Part shown: positions 22,741 through 34,400 of the stretch, piece by piece
How the letters are laid out: the number at the start of each line of letters is the position of its first letter
Numbering within the stretch: position 1 is the stretch's first letter
Origin: Sodiomyces alkalinus F11
Taxonomy: Eukaryota > Ascomycota > Sordariomycetes > Glomerellales > Plectosphaerellaceae
Direction: 5' to 3'
Assembly: GCF_003711515.1 (NCBI RefSeq)
Contig: NW_021167082.1
Span: 2,411,691-2,475,690 of the forward strand
Length of the DNA: 64,000 nt
The notes under the pieces: model-generated
What the model was told of the DNA's origin: nothing
Databases searched by the model: none
Seen by the model: only the letters and a program-made list of their open reading frames with translations
Position numbers and translations under genes: made by a program

Positions 22741-25700
22741 TTAGCGAGATAGCCTAGGAACTAACCCCGCTTTAAGCAGCGACTATTACCACTATACCAG
22801 TAAAGGCGCCTACGCTAATAAAGACGTGTATCTCCCTCTGTTAAGGCAGGGAATAGGTATAAACCCCGGCTCTCCTAGATAAGGGAGCTAATATTAACCT
22901 TTTATACTAATCCCTTCTAGGTCCTGACTAAGTCCCCTTTAGACCCCCCCTGCTTCTATCCTAGATTATAGAGGGATAAAAGACTTAGCTCCGTTACTCG
23001 ACTTATCTTTGTAACTAACTAATAGAAATAAAGAAAAGTATAACACGTCGAATTTCACATTATAAACCTAGACCCTAAGGGCTCTTGAATTATCCTAGGA
23101 CGACCGTAGCTAATAGCCGTTAACCCTATAATCGATTAGTAAACTAGCACCCAGAATTACCCCTTACAACGCTCTAACTGTTATATTATCTTAAGCCGAT
23201 AAGAATTACGGAAAGCTATAAAAGAGGCCGTGATAGTTTTAACCTTATCCTCCTCTATACTAGTCTAGTACGTGGCTAAGGTAGGCCTCGATATTAACTC
23301 CTATCCCCCTAATCCGATAGCCCCCTCTAATCTAGTAGCCCCTCCTAAACTGGCTCCCCTCCCTAAACTATACCAAGATTTCGCTAATATTATCGATATT
23401 AATAATACCGAACGGCTCTCCGCTTATTAATAATAGGAATACGTAATCAAAATTAAGGAAAGGAAGAAGCCCCCTTTCGGCCTTATTCACCTACTAGCCG
23501 TATAAGAGCTTAAGGTCCTCCGCTAGTATATCTAAGACGCTATCCGTAAAGGTTAGATCCGACTATTATCTAGTCCTTATAAAGCCCTTCTCCTATTCGT
23601 ACTTAAGAAGGGCAGAAAGTTACGTCTCTGCATAGATTATACGGGTTTAAATAAGGTGATTATTAGAGACTATACCCTGCTACTACTAATTTATAAGATC
23701 CTGGACCGCTTATCCTCGGCGTAATACTATACTAAGCTAGACCTTAAGGACGCTTATTACCGGCTCCGGATTAGCGCCGGCGATAAGTAGAAAACGGTGT
23801 TCCGTATAAAATATAGCTATTTCGAATACCTTATAATACCCTTTACCCTAACTAATACCCTCGCCAGCTTTTAACGATATATTAACTAAGCCCTCGCCGG
23901 ACACGTTAATACGATTTATATTATATACCTAGATAATATCCTTATTTATAGTAATAGCTTAGAAGACTACTAAAAGTATATATATTAGGTCCTAGCTAGG
24001 CTCCTGGAGTAGTCCCTTTACGCTAACCCTGATAAATACGAATTTAAGACTTATAACGTGGAATTCCTTAGTTTTATCTACAGCCCTAATAGAGTATGTA
24101 TAAACCCTGGTCGTGTCGAAGCTATCCGGGATTAGGAAGCGCTTAATAGTATTAAGAAGATCTTAATCTGCCTTGGGTTTACTAGGTTTTATAGACGGTT
24201 TATTAAAAGCTATTCTAAGGTTATTACCCCCTTTACCGACTCCTTAAAAGGTGCTTAGTCTAGGCTCCTACGCCTTTCCTTATATACCGGTACCGTATTT
24301 GAATAGTTAAAACTAGTATTCTAGGACGCTCCGGTATTATAATACTTTAACCCTACGCTATCTATACGTATTAAACCCGATATCTTTATATTTACTAGTA
24401 GTACGGTAATAAGCTAGTAAGAAAATAGTTTATAAAGACCTATCGTATTTATATACTAAAAGTTACGTGGCGTAAAGCTAAACTATAATATATCCAATTC
24501 TAAGCTAATAGTAATAATCGAATTATTTTAGACGTGGCGGTACTATATCGCTCAAGTTAAAGCCTTATCATAGTCCTAATAGACTACCTAAACTATTATT
24601 ATCTACTCGATAGGCTAAAACCAAAAGAGTAGTATACCCGATAGCTATAAGAACTAGCCCCTTTTGATTTCGAGATTAGGTATAGGCCTAGTACGCTAAA
24701 CCCTGCTAATAGCTTCTCGCGGGAACTATAGTATACCCCTTATAAATAGTCCTTAATTATTAATCGGACCCGTGTTATAGAGTCGTTCTCTAAGAAGTTT
24801 ATCCTCGCCGCGATTAGGGCGGGAACCGTATAGGACCCCGATATACTTATAGTATCAATAAACGCTAATACGCCTCTAGTATCGACGAACCCAGATATAC
24901 CTATACCTAGGATATTAATAGACTTAAATATACTTATAGCGCTAATAGACCCTACCCTAGTAGAAGAGGGCGTCGAGGCGTAAACTAAGGACCCCTTCTA
25001 TAACTAGTAATGGGAGGTCCACGGCGATATAGCCATAAAGGGATACTAGTCTTCAAACGTTAAGGGTGTCCTTTATTTTAAGAAATAAGTGTTTATACTA
25101 GACTATTCGGGGCTATAAGATAAAATACTATAAGCTTTCTGTAATAGACCTAGCGCGAGTTATTACAGGGTCGCGCGTACAGTGAAACGTGTATCGGACT
25201 TCTACTTTTAGGACTATCTCCCTTAAGAGGTTAGAAAGTTTATACCTACCTACGTAGTATACTAATAAATAAAATGATAGTATTATAAGCTATACGACGA
25301 GCTAGCGAGTCTCCGTATTCTAGATTATCCTTTCGCGGAGATTTCGATTAACTTTATTATAGGACTTCCGCTTATCTATAATAGGGGCAGGAAATATAAC
25401 ACGATCCTTATTGTTATTTATCGTCTAATAAAGTATTCGTTATATATCTCTATAAATAGTAGCCTTATTACTAAGGGACTTATAGACACGTTATAGTACT
25501 ATATTTTCCGAATCTTTAGGGTTCCTAATAGAATTATATCGGACTAAGGGTCCATATTTATAAACCGTTTTTAGGCTACTCTTTACCGCTACTTCGGTAT
25601 TAAGCGATATTTATCCACGGCGTAGCACCCGTAGACTAATAGCTAGATAAAGAGATAAAACCAGACTATAGAATACTACCTTAGAGTATTCTACTCCTAG

Positions 25701-26510
25701 GAATAGCATAACTAAATAAACCGCTTAGCCTTTACGGAATTCACTTATACCACGGCGTAATACTACGCTATACGATAAACACCCGCGGATATACTAATAG
25801 GTTATAATCTTAAGGGCCTTATTAAAGTTTAATTACCCAGGGCCCGAGAGGCTTATTTAGCTAAGGCTAAGATATACACGGAGTAACTTATAGCTAGCCG
25901 CCGCCCCTTTGTAGACTTAATGAAAAAAGTCTAAGGAATATACGAATAATACTATAATAATAAGAGGACCTAAAGATAATTTACAGTTAACGAATACGTT
26001 TTACTCTCCACGAAGAATATCCGATAGCATAAGCCCTCGAAAAAACTTAGCGATAAGTTGATCGGACCGTATAAAATCACCAAGGTTATAGGTATATATA
26101 GACTAATATACTAACTCGCCCTCCCTAAGACTATAAGGATCTATAACGTTTTCCTTATCTCCTTAATAGAATTATAAAGGACCCGTGATAGAAAGATACC
26201 CGAATTATAGGACGTTAATATAGAACCGGACTATAATAAATATAAGGTCGAAGTAATATTAAACTATCGCTATTAGGGGAGATGGCGTTAATAGCTTATT
26301 AAATAGGCCGGCTATAATAATAAGAATAATATATAGAAGCCTAAATATAATATACTAGATAAGCTTATTAATACCTACTTTAAGTAGAAGCTCGATATAG
26401 CGAGAGCACCGCAGGACGACGATATAACTAAAGTATCGCAGGACCACGACTAACCCGTTAAGTCTCCTTTCTGTATTCTTCTTCGATTTACTCCCCTTAA
26501 CTAGGTAAGC
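22741..26510 (+). pseudogene. Gypsy-C protease, reverse transcriptase, RNase H, integrase and chromodomain (decayed)
   Basis: Protease active site at about 22872-22900 (PALLDKGANINLLY, former D-S/T-G-A). The reverse transcriptase runs about 23480-24250: YKALLLFVLKKGRKLRLCID, then LDLKDAYYRLRI, IIYLDNILIYSN at the catalytic loop (about 23905-23950), and GFTRFYRRFIKSYSK. RNase H is at about 24340-24620 (NYNISNSKLIVIIELF). Integrase is at about 25300-25900, with ISINFIIGLP, then IISD.GSIFINRF containing the second catalytic Asp. The C terminus at about 26220-26400 (VEVILNYRY.GRWR..LIK, then AGYNNKNNI.KPKYN) matches a chromodomain, so this is a chromovirus. Chromodomains direct integration to heterochromatin. 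Stops mark former Gln/Trp codons throughout. Confidence 0.88.
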
Positions 26511-26610
26511 GTTTCTCTTTTTCTATCACTTTCTTTTGTTTCCGCCCCTCTATCTACTCCCGTTAGGCGGTTACACGGTTATAAGTCACGACGGGACTAT
26601 TAAGGGGGCA

Positions 26611-27050
26611 TGATTAAAGTGGTGAGCGGGCGTATTCTATAAGTTATATTAAAAAGAGAAGAAAAAAAAAGAAAGAAGAAAAACACTAGTCCTCCGAATA
26701 TACCTTTACCCACTTACTATAATTATAGGTCCTCGGGGTAACACTTATTTAATCCTCCTTATACACCTTTAACCGCCTACTATAATTATAGGTCTTCGGC
26801 GGAACCCTTATTGCATCCTCCGTATATACCTTTAGTAACCTGCTATAGCTATAGATCCTCGGTATAACCCCTACCTACCAGGGATATCTACTACGGTTAT
26901 AGATTATCGGCGTAACCCTCTAACTCTTAATATAAGGGTATAGGTGCTTAAGGGCCCTCCCCGTTTTCCTTTATATGTACCTCGCCCTACCCCGTAATGA
27001 TAACGCTTCTACTTATATAGGTATTATCTACCTTTTACCTATTAGTAGAC
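26611..27050 (+). repeat. Possible start of Gypsy-C 3' LTR with internal minisatellite
   Basis: A purine tract TTAAGGGGGCA ends at 26610 and is followed by TGATTAAAGTGGTGAGC, the usual PPT-LTR junction. No second LTR copy is seen, so the end is not defined. Confidence 0.45.
26694..26886. repeat. Minisatellite, about 64-bp unit x 3
   Basis: Three imperfect copies begin CCTCCGAATATACCTTTA (26694), CCTCCTTATACACCTTTA (about 26755) and CCTCCGTATATACCTTTA (about 26818), each with a TATAATTATAGGTCYTCGG core. Confidence 0.75.
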
Positions 27051-27059
27051 GGTGTATTA

Positions 27060-27345
27060 TCCGAAAGAATAATAGGAGGCTTAGCCTTCTACTGCTTTTT
27101 CTTCTTCTTCGGTAAGAGTATTAAAAGCGTTATTTCCTTAGGCGTGGCTTTCTTCTTAGCCAGCGCGTTTTTCTTCGGCGCGGGGGTAAGTATCGCGGGC
27201 TCGGACTCGGGGATATTATATAGGCTAGGGGGGTCTTAGTATATAGCGTTATTATTATTATTATCGTTATTATCGGCGAATAAATCGGAGGGTATAAAGG
27301 CGGGAGGGGGGATATCTAGCTATAGAAGAGAAGGGGGGAGAGGAA
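27060..27345 (-). pseudogene. Lys-rich minus-strand frame, unrecognised
   Basis: On the minus strand a nearly open frame reads through FIPSDLFADNNDNNNNAIY, a Pro/Glu patch and a strongly basic tail (PKKNALAKKKATPKE). It is low in complexity and no family is recognised. It may be part of an accessory frame antisense to Gypsy-C pol. Confidence 0.35.
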
Positions 27346-27355
27346 AAGAAGAAAG

Positions 27356-27765
27356 TGTTGATATTATTATCAAATAATATCTAAGTATATTTTAGAATTA
27401 TATATAAGCCTCTAGCTTAATACCAGAGCTCTACTATAATATAGCTATACTTATCTTATACTTAGATATATCCTCGATTTATATACGAGATTACCTCGTA
27501 TATTAAATATCTAATAGTCTACTATCGAGGATAGTATTATATCGTGGTGTGACGTAATAGACTATATCGTATAACCACGATTTTGCCACCTCCGTTCGGG
27601 TCAAATTCAATGCCCCGAATCTCAGAATCCATTCTTCTTTTTCCTCATACAAGACATATACTACGAAGGAATCCATACTTCTTCGTTCGCAACAATCAAA
27701 GTCTTACAATATTAATTCCATTTTCATCTATTTCCATCGTAATTATCAAAAGAAAGTAGTGTATT
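27356..27765. other. AT-rich LTR-like segment followed by a patch of unmutated DNA
   Basis: Bases 27356-27565 begin TGTTGATATTATTATC, similar to the terminus at 55030 (inverted), and may be an LTR remnant. Bases 27566-27765 differ sharply: CpA and TpG are frequent and the TpA bias is absent. No gene is visible in this patch. Confidence 0.4.
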
Positions 27766-27829
27766 ATAAGAGGGGAATACTAGGGGGTTATACGCTATAC
27801 TAGTCATAACTCTTTTAAAGGCGATAGTA

Positions 27830-28542
27830 AGTCGTTCCTATATAGTTATCTATTAATCCTATTAATTAATATACCGGTGAAGCGATAACGCTAAATCCTA
27901 GAAAGACTCGAGGATTTTATCCGCCGTTTTCTAGCGGGCGTTATTAACTTCTTCCTTCGCCTGATAAGTAGTATAAGACTTATCGGCGGCTGTAAAGGTT
28001 ATCTCCCTCTTAAGCTTACTTAGGGAGGCCTCAAGGGCCTTCTATCACTCTATAGCTATTATCTATATTATAGTTAGTACATGCCTATATTAGCTTCCCC
28101 CTGAAAAGAACTTACGTGACGGCTATCGTTAAGGCTATCCTTAGTAGCAGCGACGATAAGGACCTTCTATAACTAAATAGCCGCATTACGGCCCGTGGTG
28201 GAAAGCTTATTATGACGATAACTATTATACCTAAAGTAAAAGGTATACTTAGCGGAGATCGTATCGGAGGACCGGTATAATGCGAATTAGAAACGCGACG
28301 TCTTATTACTAAAATTAATCATAGCTATCTAGCCGGCACAACGGGAGTAAGGGTCCCTAAGGGTTAAGCCTCCGGAGGCCCTTTCCGTGATATCCACTAC
28401 CTCTTAATAAGGGGTGGTTAATAACGATAACGCTATACGTATCGTAATCTTACGCTTCTTACAAGCGCTACTAGCTGCTAGCTTAGATACCGGCCGCTTA
28501 TTATTATTATTACTATTATTATTATTAATCTCCATAGAAGGC
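27830..28542 (-). pseudogene. Cysteine-rich accessory frame, unrecognised (antisense to Gypsy-C)
   Basis: A minus-strand frame starts with an intact ATG at 28542 (MPSMEIN, an Asn run, KRPVSKLAASSACKKRK). It continues with former Gln/Trp stops through DPYSRCAGQ and a stretch KYTFYFRYNSYRHNK, in which TAT/TAC codons probably replace TGT/TGC, giving a C-x2-C-x2-C-x2-C cluster. It lies downstream of Gypsy-C pol on the opposite strand, as the antisense frames of Gypsy-A and Gypsy-B do. Function is unknown, and membership of Gypsy-C is an inference. Bases 28543-28669 show nothing further. Confidence 0.45.
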
Positions 28543-28669
28543 ATATTAGCGGTAGTAAAGGCTATATAAGATAGTTAGCGAAGTTATATAAGTGGTTTTT
28601 TTCCTAGAACGGAGAGATATTAGAAGGATACTTATAAGATAATAAGGAAAAGTATAAGAATAATATTGC

Positions 28670-28886
28670 TATAACACGTTAATATTATAAGCTATAGCTC
28701 GCGGAATAGTCCTCGGCAGTGGCCGGGACTAGGGAGCACGGACTTCCTAGTAAGGCCCGTGCGATCTAACCTATACATAGCTGCTTACTTACCACGCAGA
28801 CTTTTCCTTTCCTCCTTTCCTCCGTTAGTTCGAATAAACTATATTTTCGGCCTTAATACGTGAATAACTTTTAATAAACCGTTATA
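28670..28886 (+). repeat. Gypsy-B 5' LTR
   Basis: Aligns in reverse complement with 56124-56370. Shared blocks include TAGTAAGGCCCGTGCGATC, CAGACTTTTCCTTTCCTCC and AATAAACTATATTTTCGGCC. It contains the dyad-symmetric pair CCGG...GCCGGGACTA. Exact ends are approximate. Confidence 0.75.
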
Positions 28887-28899
28887 TACTCGAACTTAT

Positions 28900-30803
28900 A
28901 AGACTATAAGCTTCGACACTAATATAGAATGAGGTCTAGGTTATTTCGCCCCGAGCCTACTAAGGGGATAAGGGCAGGTTATAAGGACCTTATATAACAA
29001 AATCGATAAACGCGTGTTATAGCGCGTGTAGGAAGTGGTAAGGATATATATCGCCCTTATTCACGATATACTCGCTAGTATATAAGCTACTCCTAAAAGG
29101 TCTTAAATTAACCTATACCTCGTACCTACTCTATATCTAACACTTACCTTAGTCGTTACGCCCTCGCCCTAACCTAGGCCCCTAGAAGTATAGACTATTA
29201 TATCTATCCTACCACTATGACCTACGCTCTTATACCGTGTATAGTAAGTCGCTATTCCCGTGAAATGTAGTGAAAAACGCACGGAAGACACCGCTTAGTC
29301 CTAAGCTATACGACTAAAGCTTAAACTTAATAGGCCCCTATTTCGTAGTAATACAAAGGCGTGGTATCTAATTAACGCGTGCTTAAATACCTAGGCTTAG
29401 TAGGTGGTTAGCACCTTTTTCAGTAATAAAGGTATAAACGGCGACTTTAACCTAGAAGACTTTATAGCCTATCTTAACTGTACGTATAAGGACCGTAACG
29501 AATAAGGCCGTGGTACTAATACCCTCTAATCGATAAAATAAAAGCCTAATTAACTATTTGCGCGCTTCCTACCTACTTTTAAAAAGACCCTAGCATAAGT
29601 AGGAGGGCTATAACTAAGTAGTCTATATTAAGATATTATTCCTTAACGGGGCTCTAAACGATAGGCTACGTAATAGCCTAGTAATAGTCGACTTCCTTAA
29701 TACTTATACTGAGTAGGTTAATAAAGTATAAAACATCGCGTAGAGATAAAAGACTATTAGTAAATTATACTAACTAATTCCCGTTACCCGTTAACCGGCT
29801 AAGGACGCTAACGGCGATATCGCTATAAGTAGAGTTAATAAGGTTAGCGAGTCTAAGGGGGCTTAATAAAAACCTAAGTATTACACGGATATTATATATT
29901 AGAATTACTAGTAGAAGGGCTACGTCTAACAGTATTATAAGAGTAAGAAGGATATAGTAGCCCTAATATCCCCTTAAGAGGAGGAATTCGAATATATTCC
30001 CGAGGATACCGAAGATTCGGAAAAAGAGTAGCTTTAGTGCGAAATCGGGTACCGGAGCCGTTAGCGCGAGAGTAATATAAGTAGGAGGAGTTTAAACCGT
30101 TATTATAGAGCGTGTTAGTATTAATCGAAGTAAGAGTTAATAGTAATAAGTTAATAAACGCTTTTATAGATACGGATTATAATTACTATACCCCTATAAA
30201 TAAGAAGTGTACTCGAAAAGTACGCTTACTATTAGTTAATAAGAAGAAATAACTACTGAAAGGCTTCTCGGATAAGACTATACCGGCTAGAAGCTCTAGT
30301 ATTATAGTCTTTACGCTAAATATATAAGGGTATACCGAGCGTATTTTCATATACGTAATACTAGGTCTAGATTAGGACCTTTTCCTTAGGCTTTTATAGA
30401 TAGAACGTAATAATATAGTCCTCCACATTAAAAAATAAAGGCTCCGCCACGGAGTAGTCGATATCGATATCTAACTTTAGGACGAAGAAGAGCTAAAGGT
30501 AGTATAAGAGATCTTTACTATTATAATAATAACCGGGTCCGTGTTTATAGGACTATATAGAAGATTACGGTATTAGAGGGGAAAAAGATAAGAAAAGGGC
30601 TTACGGGCTATATTATTAAAAGATATGGAAAAGGTCTTAAACGCGAAGGAACTAGTAAACCCGCGAGAATATATCCCCGAGAGTATAATATAACAGTTCC
30701 GCGATTTATTCGCGCCCTTAGACTCTATACGCCTACCCCTATACTAACGTAGTGCCGACTATAAGGTCTACTTATAGAAGGATAGTAGTAGTAACGAATA
30801 AGC
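28900..30803 (+). pseudogene. Gypsy-B gag-protease and N-terminal RT (decayed)
   Basis: The gag frame runs to a decayed zinc knuckle at about 29875-29945. Protease is at about 30155-30200 (NAFIDTDYNYY, former D-T-G). At about 30690-30800 the frame reads FRDLFAPLDSIRLPLY, the linker before reverse transcriptase, and then stops at Copia-C. Similarity to the minus-strand copy at 61500-61760 is obvious base by base. Confidence 0.72.
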
Positions 30804-30808
30804 CTTAC

Positions 30809-31001
30809 TATTAGATGCCACATCCACCTTATCGCGGTGTGACAAACCGCATTATGTTAGACGTGTGGAGTACCTCGCTCCTATGTATCTACCCTTATTT
30901 CCCCTGCTTTTTCCGTATAGTTAAATATTCTTATAAAGTATTATAAACTTTACTTAGATAAATACATATATAATTCCGCGTACCTTATTCATATTCTAAT
31001 A
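30809..31001 (+). repeat. Copia-C 5' LTR (193 bp)
   Basis: Shares CCACCTTATCG, TTATTTCCCCTGCTTTTTCC and TAATTCCGCGTACCTTATT with the 3' LTR. It is more mutated at its first two bases (TA for TG). Confidence 0.88.
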
Positions 31002-31439
31002 GTTATAAGCCCGGCGTTCTAATATACGAAGCTATTCTGATCGATCCTATAGCTTCTAAGCTATCAAAATCAGCCTTAAGTCTATAGCGGGTAGTTCAGT
31101 ATTATTAGTAACGTCCGCCTGCTTTAGTTTTATTTAATCGCTTTATCGTTTCTATCGTACTACCGTTTAAAGAGTTTAGTATAGTTAATTAAGCTTTTCG
31201 TTTATCCTATTCCACTACTTTTTATTAGGATAATAATAGCTTCCACAGTAGTAGTACTTATTATAGGCCTCGTAACGCTTACCGTTCCGAAAGACTAGAG
31301 GCCTTGGATTAAAGCCGTGATAACTATCGCGTACTCCAACGATATCGCCGACCTCGTTAATCCTAATCTTAAAGAGGCTAAATAGCCTAAGCGTCGTATT
31401 TAACCCGATCCACCATAGCCTCCTACTATAGCCAAAAAA

Positions 31440-34400
31440 CATAACACCACTAATGTGAAATATACTATTTAAGATCTAGTAGGTGGAAGAGGATCGGTAT
31501 AAGGCTAAAAAGAGGGGGATCTAAGTACTCGACGACTATATCGCGGAGATAGTTAGCCTTACTTTAAAGGATTAGTACGCCGGCTATAAAGAAGTAAGAG
31601 ATATATCAAAGGCCCTGAAAACGCACCTTAAGCCGATAAACGCCGCCTAGAAGTTACTAATTAAGAGACGCTAGGACGAATACTTCTAAAATATTAGGCG
31701 AATACCCTACGAGCGCTGGCTAGAAGACTTTATTAAGCTATACCGCGACGCCGAGACGTATAAAGTTTAAGAATACGATACTAAGGAATAATAGATAGAC
31801 GGCTTCTTTAACGCTATCGGTAGCGTAGTCCTAGAATACTTAAAGGGACGTTTTATAGAGCTTACCCGGTTAGAAGAGAAGGACCTACCCTTAGTTTAAT
31901 CTATCGTGGAGGAGTATACGCTATAGCTTCGACGCCATTACCCGTACCGAGTCGATAAAAAGCCTACCGTATTATCCTTCTATATAGTAACCTTCCTAGA
32001 TAAGGATAATAAAGGTAAGGATTAGCGGGTATAATCCGGATAATAGGGTAACTAACCGTCTAATAAATAAAAGAAGGAGTAGTTATACGACTACCGTAAT
32101 AAGAAAAGAAGTAAATATAATTATAAGCCTTTATAGAAATACCCTAACGTTAACGAGGCTAGAAGGAAGGGATATATACCCCTAAAAGAGATCTTGGAAT
32201 GCTATAACCGGATTATTAAGACCTAGGATAACGAACGGTAAAAGTGATTCCGGGAGAATATCGAAAAGAACGCTAAAAGCCTGAAAACGGGTGCTAAAAA
32301 GGACTCTTATAAGTTATAGCCGAAAGAATCGTTAAAGGAGGTATCTAATTTCGTAGATAACCAGGACAAGGATTCCGATAAGGAGTCCTATAGGATATAT
32401 TCCATTCAATAGCTAAACGGTAGCGTTAGTAATAACCTCTTTAATTAACTACTAATCGACTCTGGCACCTTAAGATATATCACTAACTAACGGCACCTAC
32501 TATAGGATTTTAAACCTACTATTAAAGATCGTTATTTTTAATCGGGTAGTGGAGAGACTAAGCTAGTTAAGGGGTATAGCAGGATATAATCAGAAGTAGA
32601 TAACGAATATAGTAATCCCTTCGTTTTAGTACTAAATCGCGTTGCTTTTATATAAGACTACCTAATAACCTTAATCGTAACCAGAAGATTAAAGGAATAG
32701 GGTATCGTTTCTGATTCCGGCCTCGAAGTGCTAAAGGTGGAGGGCTTAGTAGCCCTACCTCTGAATAATGTTAACGATTAATACGCTCTTATACTAACGG
32801 ATCATTAATCGCACTTACTAAGCAGCTTCTTTAATAGCTCCACGACGCCTACTATAAGCATGGCTAACGCTTATTCATAGTATAAGATACTAGGGCACGT
32901 TAGCGCCGCTACCTTTAATAAAATCAGGGATACCCTTATTAGAGGCGTTATTAAAGGAAAAGGTCCTCTTATAGTGGAATATAAGGCCTATGCCCTTAGT
33001 ACGGCGAAGAAAATTATTTCTAGATAGTCGCCTAAGTACTAAACGACGATACTACGGTATAGGGTAGAGGTTAACCTTTTTAGCCTTAATAAGGCCTATA
33101 ATAGTATAAAGGTCGTGATACTTTTATACGATCCCTGTACTCGTTAAGCTATCACGAGGTTCCTGCGCGACTATAAATTAGCCTCACCTATATTATTGAA
33201 TTTTGAGTTCTTCCTTTCGAGGTAGTACTATTATATAATTATAGTAATCCTCCTGGATACAGAAAGATCCCTTTAGAAAGGCTTCGATAAATAGGCCGAT
33301 AAGAGAGGGATTTTACTTAAGAGGTTATCGCTATATATAGCCGCGTAGAATCCGAAGGCAGAACGCTATAGCGGTGTTATTTTTACTATCGCGAGGACCC
33401 TCGTAATAGCCTTAGGTATTTAATAGGATATATAGCCAGAACTGGTTGCTACTATAGTATATCTATATAACCTTATCCCTCGGAAGGACCCCTAGTAGAA
33501 GACCCCTTAAGGGCAGATAGAGGATTAGATTAATAAATAAGGCCTAAACAAGATCCTGACGAAGCGTATTATTAGCCACTTAAAGAGGTATAGTTATTGG
33601 GTATATCCACCAACCGCCGACTATTAATAAGGTTATAACCGTAATGCTAAGCTCACAGAGAGAGTATATATCGGCTATTTAATCGGCTACGAGAGCACTA
33701 ATATATATCGGATTTAGGTGCTAAAATTAGGGAGGATCCTATATATAAGAGACGTTACCTTTAACGAAAAACTGCTATATAAAGATTATAACTATAAACC
33801 TAAGATGTTAATTAAGGTTTTCGAGTAGCTCAATCTACTTATATATTATTAACTCTACGATTCTCTGGGTATTACTATTAACGTGGTTGATTTTTACCCT
33901 TCAACGCTACTAGAGTAGAATACTACGAGGGAGGTAATAGCGGAGGCTATTACTGCTACGGCTACTATGGCTATCGCCGCTATTACCGCTATTACTTCTA
34001 GGGGGGTGGATAGAGGTTTAGGTTTACTAACCACTATAAAATCTGTAGAAGAATAATAATAGCAGGAAGATTAACCTGATTAGGAGGTATAGGAGACACG
34101 TGGAATAAGGAAAATAAGCCCTATAACGTCTTCCACGCCTCCGGCGGCACCTACCTTAATAATAACGTCTTCTATAATTACACCTATAATTATACCTTTA
34201 ATAGCACCTATTTTCCCTCCTATAATAATAATAAACAGCCCTCCTATACCACTAACTGGAACTACGGATCTGCCGCCTATTTTTAAACGATTTAACAATA
34301 CTAAAGATTAATCTAACGATAATACGGCCGTAATAGGCTAAGCCGTTAAGATAGGATTATTATCCCCTAACTAATCGGTTCTTAACAAGAAATTAACCAC

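Larger units (their letters stand above)
28670..30803 (+). mobile_element. Gypsy-B, 5' fragment (LTR, gag, protease, start of RT)
   Basis: The same family as the minus-strand element at 56124-62305. It begins with an LTR (28670-28886), contains gag and protease, and stops abruptly inside the start of reverse transcriptase at the left edge of Copia-C. Its 3' two thirds are missing from this locus. Confidence 0.8.

Noticed and set aside
27356..28669. Reading this stretch as a centromere or AT-rich isochore by itself
   Set aside because: Base composition follows from RIP of specific elements, and coding remnants are recognisable; no separate satellite is present.
34080..34298. 72-aa minus-strand frame with Gly/Ile/Val repeats
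   Set aside because: Complement of the low-complexity spacer between integrase and RT of Copia-C.
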